Source of the DNA: Paraburkholderia graminis C4D1M
Lineage (GTDB): Bacteria; Pseudomonadota; Gammaproteobacteria; Burkholderiales; Burkholderiaceae
DNA length: 64,000 nucleotides
Direction of reading: 5' to 3'
Assembly: GCF_000172415.1 (NCBI RefSeq)
Contig: NZ_ABLD01000022.1
Location: forward strand, 48,576 to 112,575
Shown here: positions 1-8,059 of the stretch, piece by piece
Layout of the letters: every line of letters begins with the position of its first letter
Position numbering within the stretch: position 1 is the stretch's first letter
The notes under the pieces: generated by a model
Told to the model about the DNA's origin: nothing
Seen by the model: only the letters and a program-made list of their open reading frames with translations
Database searches by the model: none
Made by a program: the position numbers and the translations under genes

Positions 1-2
1 CT

Positions 3-260
3 GTCGAGGCGTCCGTGCGTCTTCTGCATGTGCTCGACGCGCCTACTGTGACGAGCGGCAGCGAAGCGGAAGAAGCGGACGAGACGGACGAAGGCGAAGA
101 AGAGGAAATCGTCGAGGCATCGGACGAAAGCGCCGAGAGCGAAGCCGAGGCGCAAGCCGAAGCGGATGCCGAAGGCGATTCCAATGCGAACGATGCTTCG
201 GGCAGCGAAGGTTCGTCGAATGCCGACGCCGGGCAGCACATCACGGAACCCGGACGATGA
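3..260 (+). CDS. C-terminal end of an upstream gene, probably an RNase II/RNB-family exoribonuclease (partial)
   Basis: An open frame enters from the left edge and stops 4 bp inside aroE (ATGA overlap). Only the last 85 or so residues are visible. The first dozen (EASVRLLHVLDAP) look like the end of a folded domain. The rest is a highly acidic, low-complexity Glu/Asp/Ala/Ser tail. The family call rests on context: in Burkholderia genomes an RNB-domain exoribonuclease commonly precedes aroE. No catalytic motif lies in this window, so the product name is inference. Translational coupling to aroE is likely from the overlap. Confidence 0.5.
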   Translation, partial: VEASVRLLHVLDAPTVTSGSEAEEADETDEGEEEEIVEASDESAESEAEAQAEADAEGDSNANDASGSEGSSNADAGQHITEPGR

Positions 261-1120
261 GCGCGGCAGAAACGAAAGACCGTTACGCGGTGATCGGCAA
301 TCCGGTCGGCCATAGCAAATCGCCGTTCATTCACGGCCGCTTTGCCGCGCAGACGGGCGAGGCGCTCGAATACGGCGCGTTGCTCGCGCCGGTGGATGCT
401 TTCGTGCCGCACGTGCGCGCCTTTATCGACGCGGGCGGCCGCGGTCTCAACGTGACAGTGCCGTTCAAGCTCGACGCGCACGCTTTCGCCGACAGCCTCT
501 CGCCGCGCGCGGCCGCTGCCGGCGCGGTGAATACGTTGCGCGTCGATTCGAGCGGCATCTACGGCGACAACACCGATGGCTTCGGGCTCGTGCACGACAT
601 CGAAGTGAATCTCGGCGTGCCGCTGAAGGGCGCGCGCGTTCTGCTGCTTGGCGCCGGCGGCGCCGCGCGCGGCGTGGTGCTGCCGATGCTCGAGCGCGCG
701 CCGCATACGCTCACCATCGTCAACCGGACGGCCGAGAAGGCCGAGGCGCTGGTCGCGCAGTTCGCGCAAGCCGCGAGTGACGCCGCTTGCCGTCTGAGCG
801 GCGGCAACGCGCGCGCGATCGAGGCGGGCGCTTACGACGTGATCGTCAACGCGACGGCGGGGAGTCTCGAAGCGTCGTTGCCGGAGTGCGACGAGCGCGC
901 GTTCGGCAGCGGCACGCTTGCCTACGACATGATGTACGGCGCGCATCCGACCGTCTTCATGGAGCACGCGGCGAAGCTCGGCGCGCGCGGCGCCGATGGT
1001 CTCGGCATGCTCGTCGAGCAGGCAGCCGAATCGTTTTACGTCTGGCGCGGCGTGCGGCCCGACGGCGCGCCTGTGCTCGCCGAACTGCGCGCGTTGTTGA
1101 CGGCGCCGTCGCACGCCTGA
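257..1120 (+). CDS. aroE: Shikimate dehydrogenase (NADP+)
   Basis: AroE reduces 3-dehydroshikimate to shikimate with NADPH, step four of the chorismate pathway, in the cytoplasm. The 287-residue protein has the usual family length. The substrate-binding N-terminus carries GNPVGHSKSP (residues 14-23), the catalytic lysine in NVTVPFK (Lys71) and the paired aspartate in DNTDGFG (Asp107). The Rossmann half has the glycine loop GAGGAA (132-137), followed by an NRT segment near 155 typical of NADP-binding AroE. The start overlaps the preceding gene by 4 bp, and mtgA follows after 46 bp, so the three probably form one transcript. Confidence 0.97.
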   Translation: MSAAETKDRYAVIGNPVGHSKSPFIHGRFAAQTGEALEYGALLAPVDAFVPHVRAFIDAGGRGLNVTVPFKLDAHAFADSLSPRAAAAGAVNTLRVDSSGIYGDNTDGFGLVHDIEVNLGVPLKGARVLLLGAGGAARGVVLPMLERAPHTLTIVNRTAEKAEALVAQFAQAASDAACRLSGGNARAIEAGAYDVIVNATAGSLEASLPECDERAFGSGTLAYDMMYGAHPTVFMEHAAKLGARGADGLGMLVEQAAESFYVWRGVRPDGAPVLAELRALLTAPSHA

Positions 1121-1166
1121 CGCGCGCATCCGTCACACCTGCATTCACACGAGGCCCCTCACTACG

Positions 1167-1889
1167 ATGACAGCAACGCGGCGCGCGAGCCGGGCGAGTC
1201 CGGCGCGATGGATCGTTTATCTTGTCGCCGTGCTGGTGTTCGCGTGGCTCGCGACGCAGCTGTTTTACTTCGCGCAGATCGCGGTGTGGAACTATGTGAA
1301 TCCGCGCTCGACGGCTTATATGCGCTCGGATGCGTGGCGCTTGTCGCGAGAGAGGCCCGATCTTTCGATGCAGCATACGTGGGTGCCGTATGAGCAGATT
1401 TCGCGCAATCTGAAGCGGGCGATCATTGCCTCCGAAGACGCGAACTTCGTCACCAACAACGGCTACGAAACGGACGCGATTTTGCAGGCGTGGGAGCGCA
1501 ACAAGTCGAAGGGCAAGATTGTGCGCGGCGGCTCTACGATCACGCAGCAATTGGCGCGCAACCTGTTTTTATCGCGTGAGAAGAGTTATATCCGCAAGGG
1601 GCAGGAGTTGATTGTCACGTGGATGCTGGAGACCTTGATGGACAAGGAGCGCATCTTCGAGATCTATCTGAATTCCGTCGAGTGGGGCAATGGTGTGTAT
1701 GGCGCCGAGGCGGCGGCGCGTTATTACTATAAGACGTCGGCGAGTGCACTGAGTGCCGCGCAGTCGGCGCGGTTGGCGGTTATGCTGCCGCAGCCCAGGT
1801 ATTTTGATGAGCATCGGGGGTCCAGGTATCTTTCGCAGAGGTCGCGGGTGATTGGGCGGAGGATGGGGGCGGCTGAGTTGCCCGAATAG
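1167..1889 (+). CDS. mtgA: Monofunctional biosynthetic peptidoglycan transglycosylase
   Basis: This is a family 51 glycosyltransferase that polymerises lipid II into glycan strands at the periplasmic face of the inner membrane. A single N-terminal membrane anchor spans about residues 16-38. The catalytic glutamate lies in the EDANF motif (Glu90), and the second conserved block GGSTITQQLARNLFL is at 121-135. No transpeptidase domain follows, so it is the monofunctional type, and 240 residues is the normal length. It sits directly behind aroE in the usual Burkholderia order. Confidence 0.96.
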   Translation: MTATRRASRASPARWIVYLVAVLVFAWLATQLFYFAQIAVWNYVNPRSTAYMRSDAWRLSRERPDLSMQHTWVPYEQISRNLKRAIIASEDANFVTNNGYETDAILQAWERNKSKGKIVRGGSTITQQLARNLFLSREKSYIRKGQELIVTWMLETLMDKERIFEIYLNSVEWGNGVYGAEAAARYYYKTSASALSAAQSARLAVMLPQPRYFDEHRGSRYLSQRSRVIGRRMGAAELPE

Positions 1890-1916
1890 TTATGCCTGTG
1901 GCGCTCTTGTTTACCC

Positions 1917-2175
1917 TTTGGCCTTTCGTTGAATTCGTTGTGGTCTATTTGTGTTGTCCCTGGCTTGCTTTGGCCTTTCCTTGATTTCATGGTGGTCTAT
2001 TGGCGTTGCCCCTGTGCGGGGCGGCACTCACTTTCTTTGCCGCCGCAAAGAAAGTAAGCAAAGAAAGCGGGCTCACACCGCCAGCTTATAAGTGGGTCCC
2101 TTGGTTGGGAGAGGGCGGTGGTGCGTTTGACATCCGTGCCCTCGCGCATTCGGCGCTCGTGACAAGGCAGTCATT
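1917..2175 (+). repeat. Left arm of a Burkholderia-type dispersed repeat
   Basis: This GC-rich segment starts with two degenerate copies of a TTTGGCCTTTCSTTGAATT-like stretch. It then holds the core palindrome CTTTCTTTGCCGCCGCAAAG near 2030-2051 and a segment ending GACAAGGCAGTCAT. The same sequence recurs in inverted orientation at 2448-2660, and its inner half again at 2664-2795. Short frames across it encode the peptide FFAAAKKVSKESG, often predicted as a small hypothetical protein in this group, but both strands are open, so it is better read as a non-coding repeat. Confidence 0.75.
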
Positions 2176-2447
2176 CTTCCGGCGACGCTTCGCGCTCCGC
2201 AGCGGTCGTTCTTAAAACCGCCCTCCGTTTCCTTCCTTTGGTTTCCTGAGCTTTCGTCTGCAAGCCGACGCTCCCCGCGCTCGCCGAAAGGTCCGGCGCC
2301 ATTTGCCGCGCCAAAGCCTTCCTGACCACTCACCGCAATTCCGTTAGCGCGTCGCCGAGGCGAAGCCGATGGCCCCCCACCGCGCAAAAACGCAAGCGGG
2401 CGGTATAAGCGAACCCTTCCGGCGAGCACGCAGTGCGAGGCGGGAAG

Positions 2448-2660
2448 CATGACTGCCTTGTCACGAGCACCGAATGTGCGAGGACACAGATGTCAGGCGC
2501 GCCACTACGCCCTGCGAACCGGAGGAGCCATCTACAAGCTGGCGGTGTGAGCCCGCTTTCTTTGCTTACTTTCTTTGCGGCGGCAAAGAAAGTGAGTGCC
2601 GCCCCGCACAGGGGCAACGCAAATAGACCACCGCGAAATCAAGGAAAGGCCAAAGCGAGC
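2448..2660 (-). repeat. Right (inverted) arm of the dispersed repeat
   Basis: Read on the minus strand, this segment follows the left arm (1917-2175) closely. It carries the same CTCGTGACAAGGCAGTCAT end, the same CTTTCTTTGCCGCCGCAAAG core and the same CGTTGCCCCTGTGCGGGGCG block. Together the arms make an inverted repeat of roughly 200-250 bp around a spacer of about 270 bp. No transposase gene lies between the arms. Confidence 0.75.
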
Positions 2661-2663
2661 GAG

Positions 2664-2795
2664 TGGGACCCACTTATAAGCCACCGGTGTGAGCCCGCTT
2701 TCTTTGCTTACTTTCTTTGCGGCGGCAAAGAAAGTGAGTGCCGCCCCGCACAGGGGCAACGCGAATAGACCACCGCGAATTCAAGGAAAGGCCAA
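2664..2795 (-). repeat. Third, partial copy of the dispersed repeat
   Basis: This is a second minus-orientation copy of the inner half of the repeat. It starts at the GGGACCCACTTATAAG block and runs through the palindromic AAAG core to the AAGGAAAGGCCAAG end. It lies directly beside the right arm as a tandem partial duplication. The remainder of the gap, 2796-3073, is AT-richer and shows no gene. Confidence 0.75.
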
Positions 2796-3073
2796 GACAC
2801 GAACCCAACCCAACAACCAAACCAAGCCCACGGCAACCCAAATCCCATTATCTGACCACTCCAATCACATATTGGAGCTTTCTCAAAAACACCCCTACAA
2901 TCCAGACCAACAAGCAGACACGTCTGCGCCAGCAAAAAAAAACCGGAGACAAAGCCCAACCATGCCTAGCCAAACCACCTGGCAGCACCGCCGCGCCCGC
3001 AGCGTCGCGCGCACTCAAGGCCCGCTCTCCGGCCCCGCGCTGTAAGCGCAGAAACCACGAAAAGCGAATCGCC

Positions 3074-4081
3074 ATGAACAAAGCGATGCCGAATCACGCC
3101 GAGAGCGCTGCCGAAGCCGAACTGACGCCGCGCGCCGACCACGCGTCGAGCCCCGCGCCGCGCGCCTCGGCGACCGCCGCGAAAGCGCCACGCCCCCCGG
3201 CCACCGCCGCCAAAGCCCCCCGCGCCGCCGCGCAACCCACCATCGTCAACGAAATTGCGTTGCCGAGCACGCTGCTCGACATCACGCCGCAACAGGCCGG
3301 CACGCAGACGCTCCTGCGCGGTCTCGCGATTCTCGAGGCGGCCGCCGCCGGCGTGCGCGATCTGCGCACCTTCGGCGCGGCGCTCGGCACGACGCGCAGC
3401 ACCACGCATCGGCTGGTGAGCAGCCTCGTGCAGGCGCGCTACCTGCGCCAGGTGCAAGGCGGTTATCTGCTCGGCCCCAAGCTGATCGAACTCGGCACCA
3501 TCGCGCTCGAGCAGATGCCGCTCACCGCGGTCGCTCGTCCGCATCTGGAATCGCTCGCGGAACAGACGCTCGACACGATTCACCTCGGCGTGCGCGACGG
3601 CGACGACGTGCTGTACATCGACAAAATCCCCGGCACGCGCGGCCTCGAAATGCGCTCGCGCGTCGGTCACCGGATGCCGCTCGCGTCGACGGGCATCGGC
3701 AAGGCCATGATGCTCGACCTCAAGCCCGAGCTCTGGCAGTCGCTGTTCGACGCGTCGCGCCGCGCGCTCGCCAGCGTCACGTTCAAGCCCGATAACCGTC
3801 CGGACGCGCAGACCTTCATGCAGCGCATGACGAACTACGCGGCCGGCGGCTACACGTTCGACCTCGAGGAAAACGAAGCGTCGATTCGCTGCGTCGCGGC
3901 TCCCGTGCGCGACGCGTCGGGCGCGATCGTCGCGGCGCTGTCGGTGGCGAGCACGATTCCCTATATGTCGCTCGAACGCATGGACGAACTGATTCCGGTC
4001 GTGCAGCGCGAAGCGCGCGCGATCTCCGAAGAACTCGGCTGGCGCGCCCCGCAACCCACCACCCGCAGGATCAAGCGATGA
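3074..4081 (+). CDS. IclR-family transcriptional regulator of the sugar-oxidation cluster
   Basis: This is a predicted DNA-binding regulator that would control the downstream dgoK-dgoA-dehydrogenase genes. After an Ala/Pro-rich leader of about 65 residues, a winged helix-turn-helix of IclR type spans about residues 75-135 (RGLAILEAAA through GGYLLGPKLIELG). The IclR effector domain follows, with DGDDVLYIDKI and the typical MPLASTGIGKAMM segment. The start is the ATG after ACGAAAAGCG, since upstream extensions run into the repeat. The gene overlaps dgoK by 4 bp (ATGA), so it is co-transcribed with its likely targets. The effector is unknown; 2-keto-3-deoxygalactonate is a reasonable guess. Confidence 0.88.
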   Translation: MNKAMPNHAESAAEAELTPRADHASSPAPRASATAAKAPRPPATAAKAPRAAAQPTIVNEIALPSTLLDITPQQAGTQTLLRGLAILEAAAAGVRDLRTFGAALGTTRSTTHRLVSSLVQARYLRQVQGGYLLGPKLIELGTIALEQMPLTAVARPHLESLAEQTLDTIHLGVRDGDDVLYIDKIPGTRGLEMRSRVGHRMPLASTGIGKAMMLDLKPELWQSLFDASRRALASVTFKPDNRPDAQTFMQRMTNYAAGGYTFDLEENEASIRCVAAPVRDASGAIVAALSVASTIPYMSLERMDELIPVVQREARAISEELGWRAPQPTTRRIKR

Positions 4082-5235
4082 AACAGGCGGGTTCTCCCAC
4101 ACCGTCGGACGCGCAACTCGCAGCCGGCGCCGGAGCCGATGCACGAGCCGACGCCGGAGCCGACGCACGAGTCGAAGCCGGAGCCGACACACAAGCCGGC
4201 ACACAAGCCGCCAGTCACGCAGCACTGATCGCGCTCGACTGGGGCACGACGTCGCTGCGCGCGTATCTCTACGACGCGGCCGGCAACGTGCTCGCGACGC
4301 GCGCATCGACGGCCGGCATCATGAACCTGCCGCGCAGCGCGGAACACGGCGGCTTCGACGCGGCTTTCGAGGACGCCTGCGGCGCCTGGCTCGGCGCCGC
4401 GCCCGCCACGCCGGTCATCGCGGCGGGCATGGTCGGCAGCGCGCAAGGCTGGCTCGAAGCGCCTTATGTCGATGCACCCGCGAACGCGGACGCGCTCGCC
4501 GCCGGCATCGTGCGCGTCGAGGCGGCCTGCGGCGCGACGCTGAACATCGTGCCCGGCGTGCTGCAACGCGGCGAGCTGCCCAACGTGATGCGCGGCGAGG
4601 AAACGCAAATATTCGGCGCGCTAGGCCAGGATCTGGATAACGCCGATAGCGCCGATAGCGCCGATAGCACCGATAGCACCGACACCAGCAAGCGCGCGCT
4701 CATCGGCTTGCCCGGCACGCACGCGAAGTGGGCAGTCGTGCAGGCGGGCCGCATCGAACGTTTTCATACGTTCATGACCGGCGAAGTATTCGGCGCGCTG
4801 CGCGAACACACCATTCTCGGCCGCACGATGGTCACGCCCGATCGTCCGGATACCGAAGCGTTTTTGCGCGGCGTGAAAATCGCGCGGGACAAGGGCCAGG
4901 CGGGCATGCTCGCCACGGTCTTCAGTTCGCGCACGCTCGGGCTCACCGGGCAACTTTCGCGCGAGCAGCAGCCGGACTATCTGTCCGGCTTGCTGATCGG
5001 GCATGAACTGGCCGGCCTCGAAGCCGTGCTCGCGCAGCAGCAGAGTTCGCTCGCAGGCCAAAGCCTGCGCCTCATCGGTAACGAAGCGCTGTGCGAACGC
5101 TATCGCGTCGCGCTCGCGCAGTTCGGCTGCACGCAGGCCGAGCTCGTCAGGCAGGCGACAGAGCGCGGCTTGTGGCGCGTCGCCTCGCAGGCGGGGCTCG
5201 TCAAGCCGGCCGCCCACGCGGCGCGGGCCGGTTAA
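4078..5235 (+). CDS. dgoK: 2-dehydro-3-deoxygalactonokinase, with a repetitive N-terminal extension
   Basis: DgoK phosphorylates 2-keto-3-deoxy-D-galactonate to KDPGal in the De Ley-Doudoroff galactose pathway. The kinase domain begins near residue 48 with the phosphate-binding motif ALDWGTTSLRAYLYD, and GLPGTHAKW follows further on, as in the DgoK family. Two features are unusual. About 45 residues ahead of the domain are a low-complexity Ala/Asp/Gly repeat. A run of five 9-bp units (4642-4683) encodes tandem Ala-Asp-Ser/Thr-Asp-Ser in mid-protein. The start overlaps the IclR gene by 4 bp; a shorter internal start cannot be excluded but no better ribosome site is evident. Confidence 0.92.
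   Translation: MKQAGSPTPSDAQLAAGAGADARADAGADARVEAGADTQAGTQAASHAALIALDWGTTSLRAYLYDAAGNVLATRASTAGIMNLPRSAEHGGFDAAFEDACGAWLGAAPATPVIAAGMVGSAQGWLEAPYVDAPANADALAAGIVRVEAACGATLNIVPGVLQRGELPNVMRGEETQIFGALGQDLDNADSADSADSTDSTDTSKRALIGLPGTHAKWAVVQAGRIERFHTFMTGEVFGALREHTILGRTMVTPDRPDTEAFLRGVKIARDKGQAGMLATVFSSRTLGLTGQLSREQQPDYLSGLLIGHELAGLEAVLAQQQSSLAGQSLRLIGNEALCERYRVALAQFGCTQAELVRQATERGLWRVASQAGLVKPAAHAARAG
4642..4683 (+). repeat. 9-bp tandem repeat inside dgoK
   Basis: About 4.7 units of GCCGATAGC lie in frame, the last two drifting to ACCGATAGC and ACCGAC. Each unit adds three residues (Ala/Thr-Asp-Ser), so slippage would change protein length without shifting the frame. Confidence 0.85.
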
Positions 5236-5271
5236 GCGGCCACGCCGTCATCCACGAAACAGGGAAACGAC

Positions 5272-5952
5272 ATGCAACCTCACATCAATCTGCCCGCTCC
5301 GTACATGCCGCACGCGGGTCTGATCGCGGCGTTCGAGGCATGTCCGCTGATCGCGATCATGCGCGGCGTGACGCCCGCCGATGCGGCCGAGCAGGGTCAG
5401 GCGCTGTACGAAGCGGGCTTTCGCATCGTCGAAGTGCCGTTGAATTCGCCGCAGCCGTTCGACAGCATCGCCGCGATCCGCAAGGCGCTGCCCGCCGATG
5501 CGATCGTCGGTGCGGGCACGGTGCTGCATCCGAGCTTCGTCAAGGACGTGAAGTCGGCCGGCGGCGAACTGATCGTCATGCCGCATAGCGATTCGGAAGT
5601 GATCAGCGCCGCGAAAGCGCAAGGCATGGCTTGCTCGCCGGGCGTCGCGACGCCGACCGAGGCGTTCATCGCGCTCAAGCACGGCGCCGACGTGCTGAAG
5701 ATGTTCCCCGCCGAGCAGCTCGGCTGCCAGGTCGTGAAAGCATGGCGCGCGGTGATCGCGGCGCAGGTGCCGCTGGTGCCCGTCGGCGGCATCACGCCGG
5801 ACAACATGGGGCCGTTTCTCAGCGCGGGCGCGAATGGCTTCGGGCTCGGTTCGGCGCTGTACAAGCCGGGTCAGAGCGCGGCCGTGACGGCGTCGCACGC
5901 GAAGGCGTTCATCAACGGTTTGCGCGTGGCGCGCGCAGGTGCGAAGAAATGA
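5272..5952 (+). CDS. dgoA: 2-dehydro-3-deoxy-6-phosphogalactonate aldolase
   Basis: This class I aldolase of the KDPG/KDPGal family cleaves KDPGal to pyruvate and glyceraldehyde 3-phosphate. The protein has 226 residues and the family landmarks: IMRGVTPADA with the catalytic glutamate region EVPLNSP, GAGTVLHPSFV, and the Schiff-base lysine in LKMFPAEQLG. A second KDPG-type aldolase (eda) lies at 52552-53193. This one is assigned to galactonate because it follows dgoK and differs from the Eda sequence. The downstream SDR gene overlaps it by 4 bp. Confidence 0.93.
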   Translation: MQPHINLPAPYMPHAGLIAAFEACPLIAIMRGVTPADAAEQGQALYEAGFRIVEVPLNSPQPFDSIAAIRKALPADAIVGAGTVLHPSFVKDVKSAGGELIVMPHSDSEVISAAKAQGMACSPGVATPTEAFIALKHGADVLKMFPAEQLGCQVVKAWRAVIAAQVPLVPVGGITPDNMGPFLSAGANGFGLGSALYKPGQSAAVTASHAKAFINGLRVARAGAKK

Positions 5953-6725
5953 CACGGCTCGCCGGCAAAGTCGCTTTGGTGACGGGCGCAGGCCGCGGCA
6001 TCGGCGCGGCGATCGCGCTTGCGTTTGCACGCGAGGGCGCGGCGGTCGCGCTCGCCGAACTCGACATCGACACGGCGCGGCAAACGGCTTTGCAGATCGC
6101 ATCTGAAACGGGCGCGCGCGTGTTGGCCGTGCATACCGACGTGACGCAGTCGGCTTCGGTTCAGCACGCCGTGAGCGAGGCGGAACGCGCGCTCGGACCC
6201 GTCGACGTGCTGGTGAACAACGCGGGCATCAACGTATTTTGTGACCCGCTCACCATGACCGACGACGACTGGCGCCGCTGCTTCGCGGTCGATCTCGACG
6301 GTGTGTGGAACGGGTGCCGCGCGGTGCTGCCGGGCATGGTCGAGCGCGGCGCGGGCAGCATCGTGAATATCGCGTCGACGCATTCGTTCAAGATCATCGC
6401 GGGCTGCTTTCCGTATCCGGTCGCGAAGCATGGCGTGATTGGGCTCACGCGCGCGCTCGGCATCGAATACGCGCCGCGCAACGTGCGTGTGAACGCGATC
6501 GCGCCGGGCTACATCGAGACGCAACTGGCGCACGACTGGTGGAACGAACAGCCGGACCCGGCCGCCGCGCGACAGGCGACGATCGATTTGCAGCCGATGA
6601 AGCGCATCGGCCGTCCGGAAGAAGTGGCGATGACGGCGGTGTTCCTTGCGTCGGATGAAGCGCCGTTTATCAACGCCACCTGCATCACCGTGGACGGCGG
6701 GCGCTCGGTGCTGTATCACGACTGA
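5949..6725 (+). CDS. SDR-family oxidoreductase in the sugar operon
   Basis: This is a classical short-chain dehydrogenase of 258 residues with the cofactor loop TGAGRGIG near residue 13, NNAG near 92, the catalytic Ser in NIASTHS, and the YxxxK pair in YPVAKHG. The start is the ATG overlapping the dgoA stop (ATGA). The likely substrate is a sugar or sugar lactone fed into the same pathway, for example an aldose 1-dehydrogenase step, but the sequence does not fix which sugar. A second, different SDR lies at 10689-11489, so the operon may oxidise two aldoses. Confidence 0.88.
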   Translation: MTRLAGKVALVTGAGRGIGAAIALAFAREGAAVALAELDIDTARQTALQIASETGARVLAVHTDVTQSASVQHAVSEAERALGPVDVLVNNAGINVFCDPLTMTDDDWRRCFAVDLDGVWNGCRAVLPGMVERGAGSIVNIASTHSFKIIAGCFPYPVAKHGVIGLTRALGIEYAPRNVRVNAIAPGYIETQLAHDWWNEQPDPAAARQATIDLQPMKRIGRPEEVAMTAVFLASDEAPFINATCITVDGGRSVLYHD

Positions 6726-6890
6726 GCCGTGAAAGAAGGGCGCAACAGAACAACGCAAAAGAACAACGCAGTAAAAAAGAAAAACGCAGCACCGTTTCAC
6801 CGGACGACGCGCTGGCCGCGTGTGTCACAACCGGTACAAGAAGACGCGGCCGATACCTTCTCGTTATCAATTAGTCAGGAGACACACAAC

Positions 6891-7889
6891 ATGAAACGCA
6901 GAATATTCCTCACGCTGGCAGCAGCGGCGGCGGGTGTGCTTTTCAACGCAACCGCCGCTCAAGCCGCCGATCCGGTCAAGATCGGTTTTCTCGTGAAGCA
7001 GCCGGAAGAACCGTGGTTCCAGGACGAATGGAAGTTCGCCGAAATGGCCGCCAAGGAAAAGGGCTTCACGCTCGTGAAGATCGGCGCGCCGTCGGGCGAG
7101 AAAGTGATGAGCGCGATCGACAACCTGTCGGCGCAAAAGGCACAGGGCTTTGTGATCTGCACGCCTGACGTCAAGCTCGGACCGGGCATCGTCGCCAAAG
7201 CGAAGGCCGACGGCCTGAAGATGATGACCGTGGACGACCGTCTCGTCGACGGCGCGGGCAAGCCGATCGCGTCGGTGCCGCACATGGGCATCTCGGCGTA
7301 CAACATCGGCAAGCAGGTCGGCGACGGCCTCGCAGCCGAAATCAAGAAGCGCGGCTGGGACATGAAGGATGTCGGTGCAATCGACGTCACTTACGAACAG
7401 CTGCCGACCGCGCATGACCGCACGAGCGGCGCCACCGACGCACTGCTCGCCGCCGGCTTCCCGAAGGCCAACGTGATCGCCGCGCCGCAAGCGAAGACCG
7501 ACACGGAAAACGCGTTCAACGCCGCCAACATCGCGCTCACGAAGAACCCGCAGTTCAAGCACTGGGTGGCTTACGCGCTGAACGACGAAGGCGTGCTCGG
7601 CGCGGTGCGCGCAGCGGAAGGCCGCGGCTTCAAGGCGGACAACATGATCGGCATCGGCATCGGCGGTTCGGATTCGGCATTGAACGAGTTCAAGAAGCCG
7701 AACCCGACTGGCTTCTTCGGCACGGTCATCATCAGCCCGAAGCGTCACGGCGAGGAAACCTCCGCGCTGATGTACGACTGGATCACGCAAGGCAAGGCAC
7801 CGCCGCCGCTCACGCTGACGACCGGCATGCTGGCGACGCGTGAGAACGTCGGCGAAGTGCGCGAGAAGATGGGTCTGGCTTCGAAGTAA
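6891..7889 (+). CDS. araF: L-arabinose-type periplasmic sugar-binding protein
   Basis: This is the solute-binding component of a sugar ABC importer. A signal peptide covers about residues 1-25 (MKRR then an Ala-rich core ending AAQAADP). The mature protein closely follows E. coli AraF, with IGFLVKQPEEPWFQ near the start, GFVICTPDVKLG, MTVDDRLVD and GIGIGGSDSALNEF. The ribosome site CAGGAGA precedes the ATG. E. coli AraF binds both L-arabinose and D-galactose, which fits a cluster that also holds galactonate genes. araG and araH follow. Confidence 0.93.
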   Translation: MKRRIFLTLAAAAAGVLFNATAAQAADPVKIGFLVKQPEEPWFQDEWKFAEMAAKEKGFTLVKIGAPSGEKVMSAIDNLSAQKAQGFVICTPDVKLGPGIVAKAKADGLKMMTVDDRLVDGAGKPIASVPHMGISAYNIGKQVGDGLAAEIKKRGWDMKDVGAIDVTYEQLPTAHDRTSGATDALLAAGFPKANVIAAPQAKTDTENAFNAANIALTKNPQFKHWVAYALNDEGVLGAVRAAEGRGFKADNMIGIGIGGSDSALNEFKKPNPTGFFGTVIISPKRHGEETSALMYDWITQGKAPPPLTLTTGMLATRENVGEVREKMGLASK

Positions 7890-8059
7890 GCCGCTTTGAA
7901 CGCAGTTCGATGAAGTGAATCGCCGGCGCGTCGGTTGAAATACGACGCGCCGGCAATAGCCATAGAACACCAGTAGTCCAGACATGCCGCGCCTTTGCAA
8001 AGACTGGAAGGCCGGCAACGCAGGGCAAGGCTGTTCGAATGAAACAGCGAGGAGGCGAA

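Noticed and set aside
2000..2768. Short frames encoding FFAAAKKVSKESG-type peptides
   Set aside because: They arise on both strands from the palindromic repeat core, have no ribosome sites and end at repeat borders, so they are not treated as genes.
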